Of a stretch of 51,698 nt of DNA, positions 1-8,960 are shown in pieces. The notes beneath the pieces were generated by a model, which worked only from the letters and a program-made list of their open reading frames with translations, did not search any database and was not told where the DNA came from. The position numbers were made by a program, and so were the translations under genes. Origin of the DNA: Nitrosomonas sp. (lineage in GTDB: Bacteria; Pseudomonadota; Gammaproteobacteria; Burkholderiales; Nitrosomonadaceae); contig NZ_JAKFWH010000069.1 of NCBI RefSeq assembly GCF_021731985.1, positions 1 through 51,698 on the forward strand. Direction: 5' to 3'. Position 1 is the first letter of the stretch; each line of letters opens with the position of its first letter.

Positions 1-2
1 TT

Positions 3-110
3 TTAAGCCTAACTCTTTTCGAAAAAATACCTATCGATCAATTGGTTAAAAATACCGATGTGCAAATAACCATGTCGAACAATAATAACCAACTGAATCT
101 ATTCAATTAA
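3..110 (+). pseudogene. IS4-type transposase, C-terminal fragment
   Basis: An open frame runs from the window edge to a TAA at 108-110 and encodes about 35 residues ending in NNNNQLNLFN. The preceding LSLTLFEK and the closing Q-L-x-L-F-N resemble the C-terminal tail of IS4-family (DDE) transposases common in Betaproteobacteria. Only the tail is inside the window, so it cannot be said whether the element is intact to the left. The IS end should lie shortly after the stop, around 112-130, just before the TIR gene. The family call rests on a remembered tail motif and is moderate. Confidence 0.5.
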
Positions 111-160
111 ATCTCCGGACACTTCTGAAAAATGATAAAGATTTAAGTTTTTTCGAAGAA

Positions 161-892
161 ATGCTCAATCAATTAATACATGGCGAATTTAACCTAAGTG
201 AAGGAGCTTCATTCATACTTCCAGATGCTAGGACTGTGCAAGGTAATTTTAAAATTAAGAATGGACAATTAGTGGAGATAGAATTTCAATATTTTGGCGA
301 TAATGAATGGTTTAATTCTTCTTCTCACTTTAGCAATTCGCGCAGGATTTTTATTTACTCTGAAACAGATTTGACCAGTAACGATCTGAATGAGCTAAAA
401 GAAAAAGCAAAGGAACACGACTTTAATGTTCAATTTAGATCAGAAAAATTTAGAAAAACTTTAAGTATGGAAGAAAGACCCTATGCTTTTATTTGTCATG
501 ATTCAAATGATAAGAATATTGCAAGGAATGTTGCTTCAAATCTAAGTAAGAAGTTATGTCCTGTTTGGTATGATGAATTCTCTTTGAAAGTAGGTGACAA
601 TTTAAGAATCAGCATAGAAAAAGGACTAAAAGAATGTAAGAAATGTGTAATCATTTTAAGTCCAAAATTCATTTCAAATACTGGTTGGACAAAAAAAGAA
701 TTCGATTCAATCTTTACGCGAGAGATACTAGAAAATAAAACCCTAGTTTTACCAATCTGGTACAACGTAACTAAAAATGATGTTTATGATTATTGCCCTA
801 GTTTATTAAATATTCGGGGAATAGATTATATCCAATTAGGAGAAGAAGAAGTCTGTCAGCAACTATTTGATACGATTACTTATCATCAATAG
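161..892 (+). CDS. TIR-domain protein, probable immune or NADase effector
   Basis: 243 residues. Residues about 106-225 form a TIR domain of the bacterial TIR_2 type: YAFICHDSNDK (strand A and loop), the WYDEFSLKVGDNL block, a VIILSPKF strand, and GWTKKEFDSIF, where Glu180 is at the position of the catalytic glutamate of TIR NADases. Residues 1-105 are a domain I do not recognise. Bacterial TIR proteins usually deplete NAD or make signalling nucleotides in anti-phage systems such as Thoeris, or act as virulence factors; no partner gene is present here. The frame is open upstream back to position 89 with no ATG, GTG or TTG, and the IS4 tail ends at 110, so the N-terminus may have been cut by the insertion. 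The gene is much more AT-rich than its neighbours, which suggests transfer. The ATG at 161 has only a weak purine-rich stretch before it. Confidence 0.75.
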   Translation: MLNQLIHGEFNLSEGASFILPDARTVQGNFKIKNGQLVEIEFQYFGDNEWFNSSSHFSNSRRIFIYSETDLTSNDLNELKEKAKEHDFNVQFRSEKFRKTLSMEERPYAFICHDSNDKNIARNVASNLSKKLCPVWYDEFSLKVGDNLRISIEKGLKECKKCVIILSPKFISNTGWTKKEFDSIFTREILENKTLVLPIWYNVTKNDVYDYCPSLLNIRGIDYIQLGEEEVCQQLFDTITYHQ

Positions 893-896
893 CGTG

Positions 897-925
897 GTAG
901 GTTGGGCTGACAAAGGAAGCCCAAC
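897..925. repeat. REP-like palindrome with GTAG prefix
   Basis: GTAG (897-900) is followed directly by an 8-bp perfect stem, GTTGGGCT (901-908) and AGCCCAAC (918-925), around a 9-nt loop. A GTAG tetranucleotide 5' of a palindrome is the layout of REP elements mobilised by RAYT transposases. It begins five bases after the TIR gene stop and may also slow transcription, but there is no T-run. Copy number elsewhere in the genome is unknown. Confidence 0.45.
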
Positions 926-1080
926 ATTTCCCATTCGCGATAAAGAAACACCTTCATTTTACCACGCTGATACCCGGCAGCAATACACCGACAGGAACCT
1001 GTTTTATTTCATCGCCATTTGATGTTGAACTTTCTCCGGCAGTCCAACCTTGCATTTCATCTTGCTAGACGAATAGACGC

Positions 1081-1794
1081 TTAATGGGATAAAAAAGTAA
1101 TCTTCTTGATAAACGCTTCGGCGCCGCCTTGGGTATTGTTGGTATTGGCCTGGAAAGCAATCCCTGTAATCGGCGGTGTTTTATCGTGATTGAAAGTGGC
1201 GCGGAATTTTTCATCGACTTCAAAATCGGTGGTAATCACTGTTCCCGGCGGATTCCCGGAAGCCACGCAAAAATATCGCCCGCCCTTTTTCCATAGCTTG
1301 CCCACATACATTCGATCCACTTCTTCGGCCTTGCCAATAAAAGGACTCAAGAAATAGGGCGCGGCATAGATACCGAAAGGCAAACCGCTTGAAAGCTTTT
1401 CGGTTCCAAATGACAACATCACGGCAATGGGCACACTGTTAATTCCCGCATTCCAATTTGCGCCCTGGGGATACTTATTCACGCCCCAAACGATTTCCAC
1501 CCGCTTCACATTGTGAATAAAGTTCTGTTGCTTCAGCTGCAAACCAAACAATCCGGCCATCTCGCCGTCCGCGCTGATCACCAGGGCATCATTCTCAAAT
1601 CTAGGGTTCAGTTTTTTTGCATCCAGTTGAAGCTCGAATCCTCGTTCCTCCAACCAGGAAACGGCACTGCCATTCAAATTGCCGGAAAAATCGATGACAT
1701 GAACAATTTTTTCATTCGCTACGGCAAACGACGCCCAACACCACAACAATAGAACGCCAATTAAAAAATGTCGATTAGGGAAGCGCCGATTCAT
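1081..1794 (-). CDS. Exported protein of unknown function (possibly DUF3047)
   Basis: 237 residues with an N-terminal signal peptide: basic MNRRFPNRH, a hydrophobic stretch at about 9-25, and probable cleavage after FAVA. The mature part is globular and beta-rich, with blocks VEIVWGVNKYPQGANW, AVMLSFGTEKL, PYFLSPF and YVGKLWKKGGRYFCVA, and ends in AFIKKITFLSH. These fit my recollection of the DUF3047 family, whose function is unknown; treat that name as tentative. It probably acts in the periplasm. It is transcribed alone, in the same direction as the PH-domain gene upstream, about 108 bp away. The ATG start is clear. Confidence 0.6.
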   Translation of the reverse strand: MNRRFPNRHFLIGVLLLWCWASFAVANEKIVHVIDFSGNLNGSAVSWLEERGFELQLDAKKLNPRFENDALVISADGEMAGLFGLQLKQQNFIHNVKRVEIVWGVNKYPQGANWNAGINSVPIAVMLSFGTEKLSSGLPFGIYAAPYFLSPFIGKAEEVDRMYVGKLWKKGGRYFCVASGNPPGTVITTDFEVDEKFRATFNHDKTPPITGIAFQANTNNTQGGAEAFIKKITFLSH

Positions 1795-1902
1795 TTGTAC
1801 TGTTTACAAAAATTGACAAGATGAATTGTTGTAGTTTAAAAGCAACTCCAAAATTATCTCATTATGAACAAGCTAAGCAGCCTGATTCGTTCGATTGAAA
1901 CC

Positions 1903-2403
1903 TCAGGTCTGTGAATTCTTCCGGTTTATTTTGTTTTTCTTAAGACTTTTCTTTGCAGCCTTGCCATCCGCTTGCGGCCGGGCACGCTTACCGGTCGCGA
2001 TAAATTTCTCGCTACCCAGTTTCTGGATGAATTTCATTTTATCAACCGGCGAGATAATGATGAATTTATCATCGTCGTAGGCAATTTCCAGGCGGTCAAA
2101 CGACAATGCCGGGCTTGTCACTGCACTTTGCGTTTCCTGTATTGATTTGATCGATTGTATGGGAATGTTCCATGAAAAGGGGCCACTGATTATTTCTAGC
2201 TCATCGCCGCTCACAATATATTGGGTTGATGTATATAGCCATACCGGTAAACCGGCGCCCGCAAGCAATATAATTGCTGCAAACACATAATTAGCTATCC
2301 CGCCGACCATGAAGGCAGCGGATGCGCCCATCAGGCAGGCAGAGATTGATAACAACAAACAAACCAGTACCCAGTTATCGATTTTAGACTTGAAAACATG
2401 CAT
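1903..2403 (-). CDS. Small membrane protein with bacterial PH-like domain
   Basis: 166 residues. Two hydrophobic segments at about 11-32 and 35-55 form a membrane hairpin. They are followed by a pleckstrin-homology-like domain (about 60-130) with the pattern ISGPFSWNIPIQSIKSI, then SPALSFDRLEIAY, then FIIISPVDKMKFI, typical of the bacterial PH family formerly called DUF1200. The C-terminus is a long lysine- and arginine-rich tail, probably cytoplasmic. Function is unknown in the family. It is transcribed divergently from carA. Confidence 0.65.
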   Translation of the reverse strand: MHVFKSKIDNWVLVCLLLSISACLMGASAAFMVGGIANYVFAAIILLAGAGLPVWLYTSTQYIVSGDELEIISGPFSWNIPIQSIKSIQETQSAVTSPALSFDRLEIAYDDDKFIIISPVDKMKFIQKLGSEKFIATGKRARPQADGKAAKKSLKKNKINRKNSQT

Positions 2404-2563
2404 GATTATTGTTTTTTAAAATATTGATTCGATGATATCGCACACAACTTATCTGGTTTTGATCACAATTAATTTTCACAGTGTAAAAATATCAACTAAG
2501 AAAAATTCGGGAATTTTGCCTCATTATCGTTTTAAAAACAAAACTTGCGCCAATATTTCTCCA

Positions 2564-2629
2564 GAAAGTCACAGTGACGATTGATGCATTGATGATCAAT
2601 CAAAGCAAAACGTAATGAAACTGTGACTT
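2564..2629. repeat. Nested inverted repeat upstream of carA
   Basis: AAGTCACAGT (2566-2575) pairs perfectly with ACTGTGACTT (2620-2629). Within the 44-nt loop, GATTGAT and ATCAATC (about 2579-2601) make a second small stem. No T-run follows on either strand, so it does not look like a simple terminator. It could be an operator, a leader RNA fold or the remnant of a small repeat. Confidence 0.45.
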
Positions 2630-2719
2630 ACTTTCCGCCTTTCCGCAGTAAACACACAACCCGGCAATCCAGTTATCCGAAACTGATAAGCAACTTTATC
2701 GCATGCAAAACCGAACACA

Positions 2720-2748
2720 TACAAAAATAAACCTTTTTCACGTATAAT
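2720..2748 (+). promoter_or_regulatory. Probable sigma-70 promoter of carAB
   Basis: A perfect TATAAT lies at 2743-2748, preceded at 17-bp spacing by a poor -35 (TACAAA, 2720-2725). This would start a leader of about 75 nt before the carA GTG. The -35 is weak, so the call rests mainly on the -10. Confidence 0.4.
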
Positions 2749-2830
2749 TCCGCCTTCAATAGCCGAGGCATTTAGAACTTGTTGGCCTTGGTCCTGTTTC
2801 CAGATCTTGTCAGTATCCAAGGAGTTTTTT

Positions 2831-3985
2831 GTGTCACAACGCCCGCACGCCATCCTCGCACTTGCCGATGGAACAATTTTTCGTGGCGTGTCTATTGGTG
2901 TTGAAGGCATCAGGACCGGTGAAGTCGCTTTCAATACGGCAATGACCGGTTATCAGGAAATATTAACCGACCCTTCGTACTGTCAACAAATCATCACCCT
3001 GACTTACCCGCATATTGGCAACACCGGCACCAATCCGGAAGATTTTGAATCCGGCAACATCAACAAAGTGTACGCCGCCGGTTTAGTGATTCGTGATCTC
3101 CCGCTAGCAGCCAGTAGTCACCGCAAAACTCAGACATTATCTGAATTTTTGAAAGAACAAAATGTGGTCGCTATCGCTGAAATTGATACGCGCAAGCTCA
3201 CCCGCATTTTACGGGAAAAAGGTGCGCAATCCGGTTGTATCATGGCGGGTGATATAGATGAGGACAAAGCATTACAGACCGCTAGGGCATTCCCTGGTCT
3301 AGCGGGCATGGATCTTGCCAAGGTGGTCAGTTGCCAGCAATCGTATCCTTGGACAGAAGGTGAATGGTCGCTCGGATCGGGTTTTAGAATTCAGGAAAAT
3401 TCCCAATATCACGTTGCCGCTTTTGATTTTGGCATCAAACGCACCATATTACGCAAACTGGCGCAACGCGGCTGCAAGGTCACGGTATTTCCTGCACAAA
3501 CCCCGGTCGAGGAAATTTTAGCGGTACAGCCTGATGGTGTATTTCTCTCCAATGGCCCTGGTGACCCGGAGCCTTGTGATTATGCAATTTCTGCCACCCA
3601 AAAATTGCTGGAAAAGAATATTCCGATATTTGGCATTTGTCTTGGCCTCCAATTACTGGGTTTGGCTACGGGTGCACGCACCATCAAAATGAAGTTCGGC
3701 CATCATGGCGCCAATCATCCAGTGCAGGATGTTGACACTAACCGGGTGATCATTACCAGCCAAAATCATGGTTTTGCTGTTGATGCAAATACGTTGCCCG
3801 CTAACGCGCGTATCACACATAAATCACTGTTTGATGGCAGTTTGCAAGGATTTGAGCTAACGGATAAACCCGCATTCTGTTTTCAGGGACATCCGGAAGC
3901 CAGCCCGGGCCCGCATGAAGCCGATTATCTGTTTGATAAATTTATTAAAATGATGCGGCGTTATAAAAATCAACCTTCACAATAA
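2831..3985 (+). CDS. carA: Carbamoyl-phosphate synthase small subunit
   Basis: CarA hydrolyses glutamine and passes ammonia to CarB, which makes carbamoyl phosphate for pyrimidine and arginine synthesis. The protein starts [19 protein letters not shown]. The N-terminal CPSase_sm domain is followed by a class I glutamine amidotransferase domain with the nucleophile Cys270 in [10 protein letters not shown] and the His-Glu pair in [14 protein letters not shown] near the C-terminus. I chose the GTG at 2831 because AAGGAG lies at 2819-2824 at good spacing and the length (384 residues) matches the family; a TTG at 2807 would add eight residues. carB begins 39 bp downstream, so the two form an operon. 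Confidence 0.95.
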   Translation: MSQRPHAILALADGTIFRGVSIGVEGIRTGEVAFNTAMTGYQEILTDPSYCQQIITLTYPHIGNTGTNPEDFESGNINKVYAAGLVIRDLPLAASSHRKTQTLSEFLKEQNVVAIAEIDTRKLTRILREKGAQSGCIMAGDIDEDKALQTARAFPGLAGMDLAKVVSCQQSYPWTEGEWSLGSGFRIQENSQYHVAAFDFGIKRTILRKLAQRGCKVTVFPAQTPVEEILAVQPDGVFLSNGPGDPEPCDYAISATQKLLEKNIPIFGICLGLQLLGLATGARTIKMKFGHHGANHPVQDVDTNRVIITSQNHGFAVDANTLPANARITHKSLFDGSLQGFELTDKPAFCFQGHPEASPGPHEADYLFDKFIKMMRRYKNQPSQ

Positions 3986-4024
3986 TTCGCATCTAAACGA
4001 CGCAAATTTTACCTCTTAGAAAGT

Positions 4025-7000
4025 ATGCCTAAACGTACCGACATTCAATCCATACTCATCATCGGTGCCGGCCCCATCATTATCGGCCAGGCTTGCGAGT
4101 TTGATTATTCCGGCGTACAAGCCTGTAAAGCTTTGCGTGAAGAAGGCTACCGCATCGTTCTGGTGAATTCCAATCCCGCTACCATCATGACTGATCCGGA
4201 AATGGCCGATGCTACCTATATCGAGCCGATTACCTGGACGATGATCGAGAAGATCATTGCTATTGAGCGGCCACAGGCGCTGCTGCCTACCATGGGTGGC
4301 CAGACTGCATTGAACTGCGCATTGGATTTGGTCAAACATGGCGTATTGGAAAAATACGGTGTTGAGCTCATTGGTGCATCGCGTGAAGCAATCGATATGG
4401 CTGAAGATCGTGAGAAATTCAAACAAGCCATGACGCGCATTGGATTGGGCTCTGCCCGTTCTGCGGTTGCACATAGTATGGAAGAAGCATTACAAGTTCA
4501 GGCTATGGTTGGCTATCCAGTTATTATTCGCCCTTCTTTTACAATGGGCGGCAGTGGTGGCGGGATTGCGTACAATCGTGAAGAATTCCTGAGTATTTGT
4601 GAACGCGGATTGGAAACTTCCCCTACCAAAGAACTATTGATTGAGGAATCCGTTATTGGCTGGAAAGAGTTTGAAATGGAAGTGGTGCGGGATAAAAACG
4701 ATAATTGCATTATTGTCTGTGCCATTGAGAATATCGATCCAATGGGTGTTCATACCGGCGATTCGATAACGGTAGCGCCTGCTCAAACACTGACTGATAA
4801 AGAATATCAGTTGATGCGCAATGCATCCATCGCCGTGTTACGCGAAATTGGGGTGGAAACCGGCGGCTCCAATGTTCAGTTTGCCATTAATCCTAAGAAC
4901 GGCCAAATGCTGGTAATTGAGATGAATCCGCGTGTCTCGCGCTCCTCCGCGCTGGCTTCAAAAGCAACCGGTTTTCCGATTGCCAAGATCGCCGCCAAAC
5001 TTGCTGTCGGTTATACCCTAAACGAGTTGGGCAATGACATTACAGGCGGCATTACACCGGCATCCTTTGAGCCCACGATCGATTATGTCGTCACCAAGGT
5101 GCCGCGTTTCGCTTTTGAGAAATTCCCGCAAACCAATGATCGCCTGACGACACAAATGAAATCGGTGGGTGAAGTCATGGCGATTGGACGAACTTTTCAG
5201 GAATCTTTGCAAAAAGCGCTACGTGGACTGGAAACCGGCGTGGATGGTCTGGATGAGAAAACCGACAACCTGGAAAATATCAGCACCGAACTGGCTAACC
5301 CCGGTCCGGAACGCATCTGGTTTGTCGCCGATGCTTTCCGTTGTGATATGTCTATTGAGGAAGTGCAGCAGCTGACCAATATTGACATTTGGTTTTTGGC
5401 ACAAATTGAAGATCTGGTCAAACAAGAACAGGCATTGACTCATACAAAACTGGAAACACTGGATAAACAGGCATTACGGAAACTAAAACGTAGCGGTTTT
5501 TCCGACCGCCGCCTGGCCAAGCTACTTAATACCGAACAGACGGCTGTCCGCACTTACCGGCATCAACTCAACTTACATCCTGTCTACAAACGTGTAGATA
5601 CCTGCGCGGCTGAATTCGCAACTAGCACGGCGTACATGTATTCCACTTACGAAGACGAGTGCGAATCCCGCCCTACGGATAAGAAGAAAATTATGGTGCT
5701 GGGCGGTGGACCCAATCGTATTGGCCAAGGCATCGAATTTGATTATTGTTGCGTGCATGCGGCATTGGCATTACGTGAGGATGGCTTTGAAACCATTATG
5801 GTCAACTGCAACCCGGAAACCGTTTCAACCGACTACGACACATCGGATCGTTTGTATTTTGAGCCGCTGACACTGGAAGATGTTCTTGAAATTGTAGCAG
5901 TAGAAAAACCCGATGGCGTGATCGTACAGTATGGCGGGCAAACGCCCCTCAAACTCGCACGAGACCTAGAGGCTAATGGCGTGCCGATTATTGGCACCAG
6001 CCCGGACATGATTGATTGTGCGGAAGATCGCGAACGCTTCCAGAAAATGTTGCAACAGCTGGGTTTAAGACAGCCGCCTAATCGGACTGTGCGCAATCCA
6101 GAGGCTGCTTTTATCGCTGCTGAAGAAATCGGTTACCCGCTGGTAGTACGACCAAGTTATGTATTAGGTGGACGTGCTATGGAAATTATTCATGAAAAGG
6201 CTGATCTGGAGCGCTACATGCGTGAAGCAGTTAAGGTTTCCAATGACTCACCGGTATTATTGGACCATTTTCTTACCAATGCAACGGAAGTGGATGTTGA
6301 TGCAATCTGTGACGGAGAAACCGTTTTGATCGGCGGTATCATGGAGCATATTGAGCAAGCCGGTGTGCATTCCGGCGACTCCGCTTGTTCTCTCCCGACC
6401 TTTAACTTGCAGCCTGAAATATTGGATGAACTGCGTCGCCAAACTGCTGAAATGGCGCGTGCATTGAATGTCGTTGGGCTCATGAATATTCAATTCGCGA
6501 TTCAAGACAACACAGTCTATGTTCTCGAAGTCAATCCAAGAGCATCACGCACTGTTCCTTTCATCTCTAAGGCAACCGGCCTCCAATTAGCAAAAATCTC
6601 TGCACGTTGCATGATAGGAAAGAGTCTTATTGATCAGGGTACTACCAAAGAGATACTCCCTGAATATTATTCTGTCAAAGAAGCCGTATTCCCCTTTATC
6701 AAACTCTCTGGTGTTGATACGATATTGGGTCCGGAAATGAAGTCTACCGGCGAAGTTATGGGAATGGGCGCCACTTTTGCAGAAGCTTTTGTTAAATCCC
6801 AATTAGCGACAGATGTTCGTTTACCTACTTCCGGCAAGATTTTCATCAGTGTGAAGCAATCCGACAAACCGCATGCCGTTGAAATCGCACGCAGCCTTGC
6901 AGAACTTGGTTTCACCCTTTATGCTACACGCGGAACTGCTGCTGCGATAACCGAAGCCGGCGTAGATGTCGTTATCATTAACAAGGTAGCAGAAGGTCGT

Positions 7001-7234
7001 CCGCATATAGTAGACATGATTAAAAATGGAGAAATCAACTTAATCATCAATACAGTAAAGAATCAGCGCAGTGCGATACGTGATTCTTACTCGATTCGCC
7101 ATGCCGCGCTTCAGGCAAGAGTAACTTACTATACAACATTAGCGGGCGCACGCGCTGCATGCATGGGCATAACCAATCGACGTGAACTGCAGGTCTATAA
7201 TTTACAGAAATTGCACACACAACTTAAGACATAA
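4025..7234 (+). CDS. carB: Carbamoyl-phosphate synthase large subunit
   Basis: CarB uses bicarbonate, two ATP and ammonia from CarA to make carbamoyl phosphate. The 1069 residues (E. coli 1073) contain two homologous ATP-grasp halves. The first begins [20 protein letters not shown] with a nucleotide-binding block [19 protein letters not shown]. The second begins [16 protein letters not shown] with [13 protein letters not shown]. The oligomerisation domain lies between them. The C-terminal MGS-like allosteric domain (about residue 935 onward) ends in [13 protein letters not shown] and would bind regulators such as UMP and ornithine. It is co-transcribed with carA. greA follows after 57 bp and may share the transcript. 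Confidence 0.96.
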   Translation: MPKRTDIQSILIIGAGPIIIGQACEFDYSGVQACKALREEGYRIVLVNSNPATIMTDPEMADATYIEPITWTMIEKIIAIERPQALLPTMGGQTALNCALDLVKHGVLEKYGVELIGASREAIDMAEDREKFKQAMTRIGLGSARSAVAHSMEEALQVQAMVGYPVIIRPSFTMGGSGGGIAYNREEFLSICERGLETSPTKELLIEESVIGWKEFEMEVVRDKNDNCIIVCAIENIDPMGVHTGDSITVAPAQTLTDKEYQLMRNASIAVLREIGVETGGSNVQFAINPKNGQMLVIEMNPRVSRSSALASKATGFPIAKIAAKLAVGYTLNELGNDITGGITPASFEPTIDYVVTKVPRFAFEKFPQTNDRLTTQMKSVGEVMAIGRTFQESLQKALRGLETGVDGLDEKTDNLENISTELANPGPERIWFVADAFRCDMSIEEVQQLTNIDIWFLAQIEDLVKQEQALTHTKLETLDKQALRKLKRSGFSDRRLAKLLNTEQTAVRTYRHQLNLHPVYKRVDTCAAEFATSTAYMYSTYEDECESRPTDKKKIMVLGGGPNRIGQGIEFDYCCVHAALALREDGFETIMVNCNPETVSTDYDTSDRLYFEPLTLEDVLEIVAVEKPDGVIVQYGGQTPLKLARDLEANGVPIIGTSPDMIDCAEDRERFQKMLQQLGLRQPPNRTVRNPEAAFIAAEEIGYPLVVRPSYVLGGRAMEIIHEKADLERYMREAVKVSNDSPVLLDHFLTNATEVDVDAICDGETVLIGGIMEHIEQAGVHSGDSACSLPTFNLQPEILDELRRQTAEMARALNVVGLMNIQFAIQDNTVYVLEVNPRASRTVPFISKATGLQLAKISARCMIGKSLIDQGTTKEILPEYYSVKEAVFPFIKLSGVDTILGPEMKSTGEVMGMGATFAEAFVKSQLATDVRLPTSGKIFISVKQSDKPHAVEIARSLAELGFTLYATRGTAAAITEAGVDVVIINKVAEGRPHIVDMIKNGEINLIINTVKNQRSAIRDSYSIRHAALQARVTYYTTLAGARAACMGITNRRELQVYNLQKLHTQLKT

Positions 7235-7291
7235 ACACATAACCCCCTATATTATTGAAAATAAAATGAAAATGAAAGGTAAAAATTTACG

Positions 7292-7768
7292 ATGAGCACT
7301 ATTCCATTAACGGTAGTAGGGGCGGAGGCATTACGTAAGGAATTACACGAAATGAAAACGGTACATCGCCCAGCAGTCATTGCGGCGATCGCCGAAGCAC
7401 GTGCACATGGCGATCTTTCTGAAAATGCCGAATATGATGCTGCCAAAGAAAAGCAAGGCTTTATTGAAGGACGTATTGCGGATTTGGAAAGCAAACTTTC
7501 CAACGCACAAATCATTAACCCGGCACTCATTAATGCTGATGGAGCCTGTGTTTTCGGCGCTACTGTCGAATTGGAAGATCTACAAAGTGGCGATATCGTT
7601 ACTTATCAAATTGTGGGTGACGATGAAGCCAACATCAAGAATGGAAAAATCTCCATCAGCTCCCCGATTTCGCGTGCCTTGATCGGTAAATTTGCCGGAG
7701 ATATCGCAGAAGTTCAAGCACCCAGCGGTATACGAGAATATGAAATATTGGATGTTAAGTACATCTAA
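7292..7768 (+). CDS. greA: Transcript cleavage factor GreA
   Basis: GreA enters the secondary channel of RNA polymerase and stimulates cleavage of backtracked transcripts. The 158 residues show the N-terminal coiled coil, with the family motif [20 protein letters not shown] carrying the acidic tip Asp and Glu, then the C-terminal FKBP-like domain ([16 protein letters not shown]). Length and both Gre domains are normal. It follows carB by 57 bp, as in related Betaproteobacteria, and converges with yhbY, the stop codons lying only 19 bp apart. GAAAGG lies about 12 bases before the ATG. Confidence 0.95.
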   Translation: MSTIPLTVVGAEALRKELHEMKTVHRPAVIAAIAEARAHGDLSENAEYDAAKEKQGFIEGRIADLESKLSNAQIINPALINADGACVFGATVELEDLQSGDIVTYQIVGDDEANIKNGKISISSPISRALIGKFAGDIAEVQAPSGIREYEILDVKYI

Positions 7769-7787
7769 AGATACGGTCAATAGACAA

Positions 7788-8141
7788 TCAATTCTGAAAG
7801 CTACGCTTGGCACGAAATGCTTCACGTTTCTTTCTGTGGATCGTATGCACAGGTTTCTTCTCGGTTTCTTCCGGTTTAGGCCGATAAATAATAAATATTT
7901 TACCGATATGCTGTACCGGCGCTGCTCCCAATTGCTGACATATTTCCTCAAAAAGCGTATTCCTGACAGTCCGATCATCAATCTGAGCTTTAATCTTAAT
8001 CAATTCATGACTTAAAAGCCCGCGATCCAGCTCCGCAATAACGCTAGGCGACAAGCCAGTCTTCCCGATCATCACAACCGGATTTAGCGCATGTGCTTGC
8101 GCTTTTAGTTCACGCCGATGAGCAATAGTTAGTGTTAACAT
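7788..8141 (-). CDS. yhbY: YhbY/CRS1-type RNA-binding protein
   Basis: 117 residues. Residues 1-96 are a CRM (CRS1-YhbY) domain: LTIAHRRELKAQAHALNPVV, then the GxxG loop as IGKTGLSPSV, then HELIKIKAQ and IGKIFIIYRP. In E. coli YhbY associates with the large ribosomal subunit precursor. The tail is rich in Lys and Arg. It is transcribed away from rlmE, which encodes a 23S rRNA methyltransferase, from a 30-bp shared gap; the pairing with rRNA-related genes fits. AAGAGGA precedes the ATG. Confidence 0.9.
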   Translation of the reverse strand: MLTLTIAHRRELKAQAHALNPVVMIGKTGLSPSVIAELDRGLLSHELIKIKAQIDDRTVRNTLFEEICQQLGAAPVQHIGKIFIIYRPKPEETEKKPVHTIHRKKREAFRAKRSFQN

Positions 8142-8171
8142 AAATCCTCTTAAATTATATTATTTTACTTG

Positions 8172-8789
8172 ATGAAACAGGCTAAAACCAGTAAAGCTTG
8201 GATGAAGGAACATGTCAATGATTTTTTTGTCAAGCAAGCCAAAAAAGATGGTTATCGCTCGCGGGCCGCATACAAGCTGCTAGAGATCGCCGAACGTGAT
8301 CACATACTGAGACCGGGTATAATTGTTGTCGATTTAGGCGCAGCCCCCGGGAGCTGGTCTCAAGTTGTCAGCCATAAAGTAGGTAACAAAGGTAAAGTTA
8401 TTGCCGTGGATATTCTGGACATGTCACCACTGCCCGGTGTGGAATTTATCCAAGGTGATTTTAGAGAAGAGCACGCTGTGCTTGAATTGAGGAAGCACTT
8501 AGGTGAACATCAGCCGGATCTTGTAATTTCAGACATGTCGCCTAATATCAGTGGTATTGTAGTCAGTGACCAAGCTAGAAGTATGTATTTGGCTGAACTG
8601 GCACTGGCATTTTCAATGGAACAACTGAACTATGGCGGAAATTTTCTAGTCAAAGTTTTTCAAGGCCGCGATTCTGAGCAGTTTCTCCGTGACATGCGCG
8701 CCGGATTTAAGAGCGTACTGATAAGAAAACCCAAGGCCTCACGTGATCGCAGCAATGAATTATATTTATTAGGGCTCGGGAAAAAATAA
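8172..8789 (+). CDS. rlmE: 23S rRNA 2'-O-methyltransferase RlmE (FtsJ/RrmJ)
   Basis: RlmE methylates the ribose of U2552 in the 23S A-loop using S-adenosylmethionine. The protein of 205 residues begins MKQAKTSKAWMKEHVNDFFV and has the family block DGYRSRAAYKLLEI (catalytic Lys), the SAM motif DLGAAPGSWSQVV, DLVISDMSPNISG (catalytic Asp) and FLVKVFQGRDSEQF (catalytic Lys). The ATG at 8172 is preferred over the TTG just before it. ftsH lies 171 bp downstream, as in many proteobacteria. Confidence 0.95.
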   Translation: MKQAKTSKAWMKEHVNDFFVKQAKKDGYRSRAAYKLLEIAERDHILRPGIIVVDLGAAPGSWSQVVSHKVGNKGKVIAVDILDMSPLPGVEFIQGDFREEHAVLELRKHLGEHQPDLVISDMSPNISGIVVSDQARSMYLAELALAFSMEQLNYGGNFLVKVFQGRDSEQFLRDMRAGFKSVLIRKPKASRDRSNELYLLGLGKK

Positions 8790-8960
8790 TAGTAAGATTG
8801 CTGAGAAATGAATGGATCCCCTCAGTGATCAGGATAAATGTACAGAGTAGGATTACAATTTAACAGCAAATTTATACAACACGAACTGTTCTGTTATATT
8901 CTACAAAATAGAGTTAGAATGACTAATCAATGATTTTAAGGTGCAAATCAAGGAGCTATT

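Larger units (their letters stand above)
2404..2830. other. Intergenic region between PH-domain gene and carA
   Basis: This 427-bp gap holds no convincing gene. It contains a nested inverted repeat at 2564-2629 and a probable carA promoter whose -10 is at 2743. The minus-strand open frame crossing it extends into carA in the antisense direction and shows no protein-like features. Confidence 0.5.

Noticed and set aside
954..1064. Minus-strand open stretch of 36 codons ending in VPVGVLLPGISVVK.
   Set aside because: It has no plausible start, begins right after a TAG and is too short to judge; it may be the remnant of a gene tail, but there is no support beyond appearance.
2596..2934. 112-codon minus-strand frame upstream of and inside carA.
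   Set aside because: It overlaps the carA promoter and N-terminus antisense, and its protein has no domain-like pattern.
7692..8015. 107-codon plus-strand frame between greA and rlmE.
   Set aside because: It is antisense to yhbY, which is a clear CRM-domain gene, and overlaps the greA end.
8790..8960. Possible heat-shock promoter before ftsH.
   Set aside because: No -35 and -10 pair with acceptable sigma-32 spacing was found; only poor sigma-70-like AT-rich candidates.
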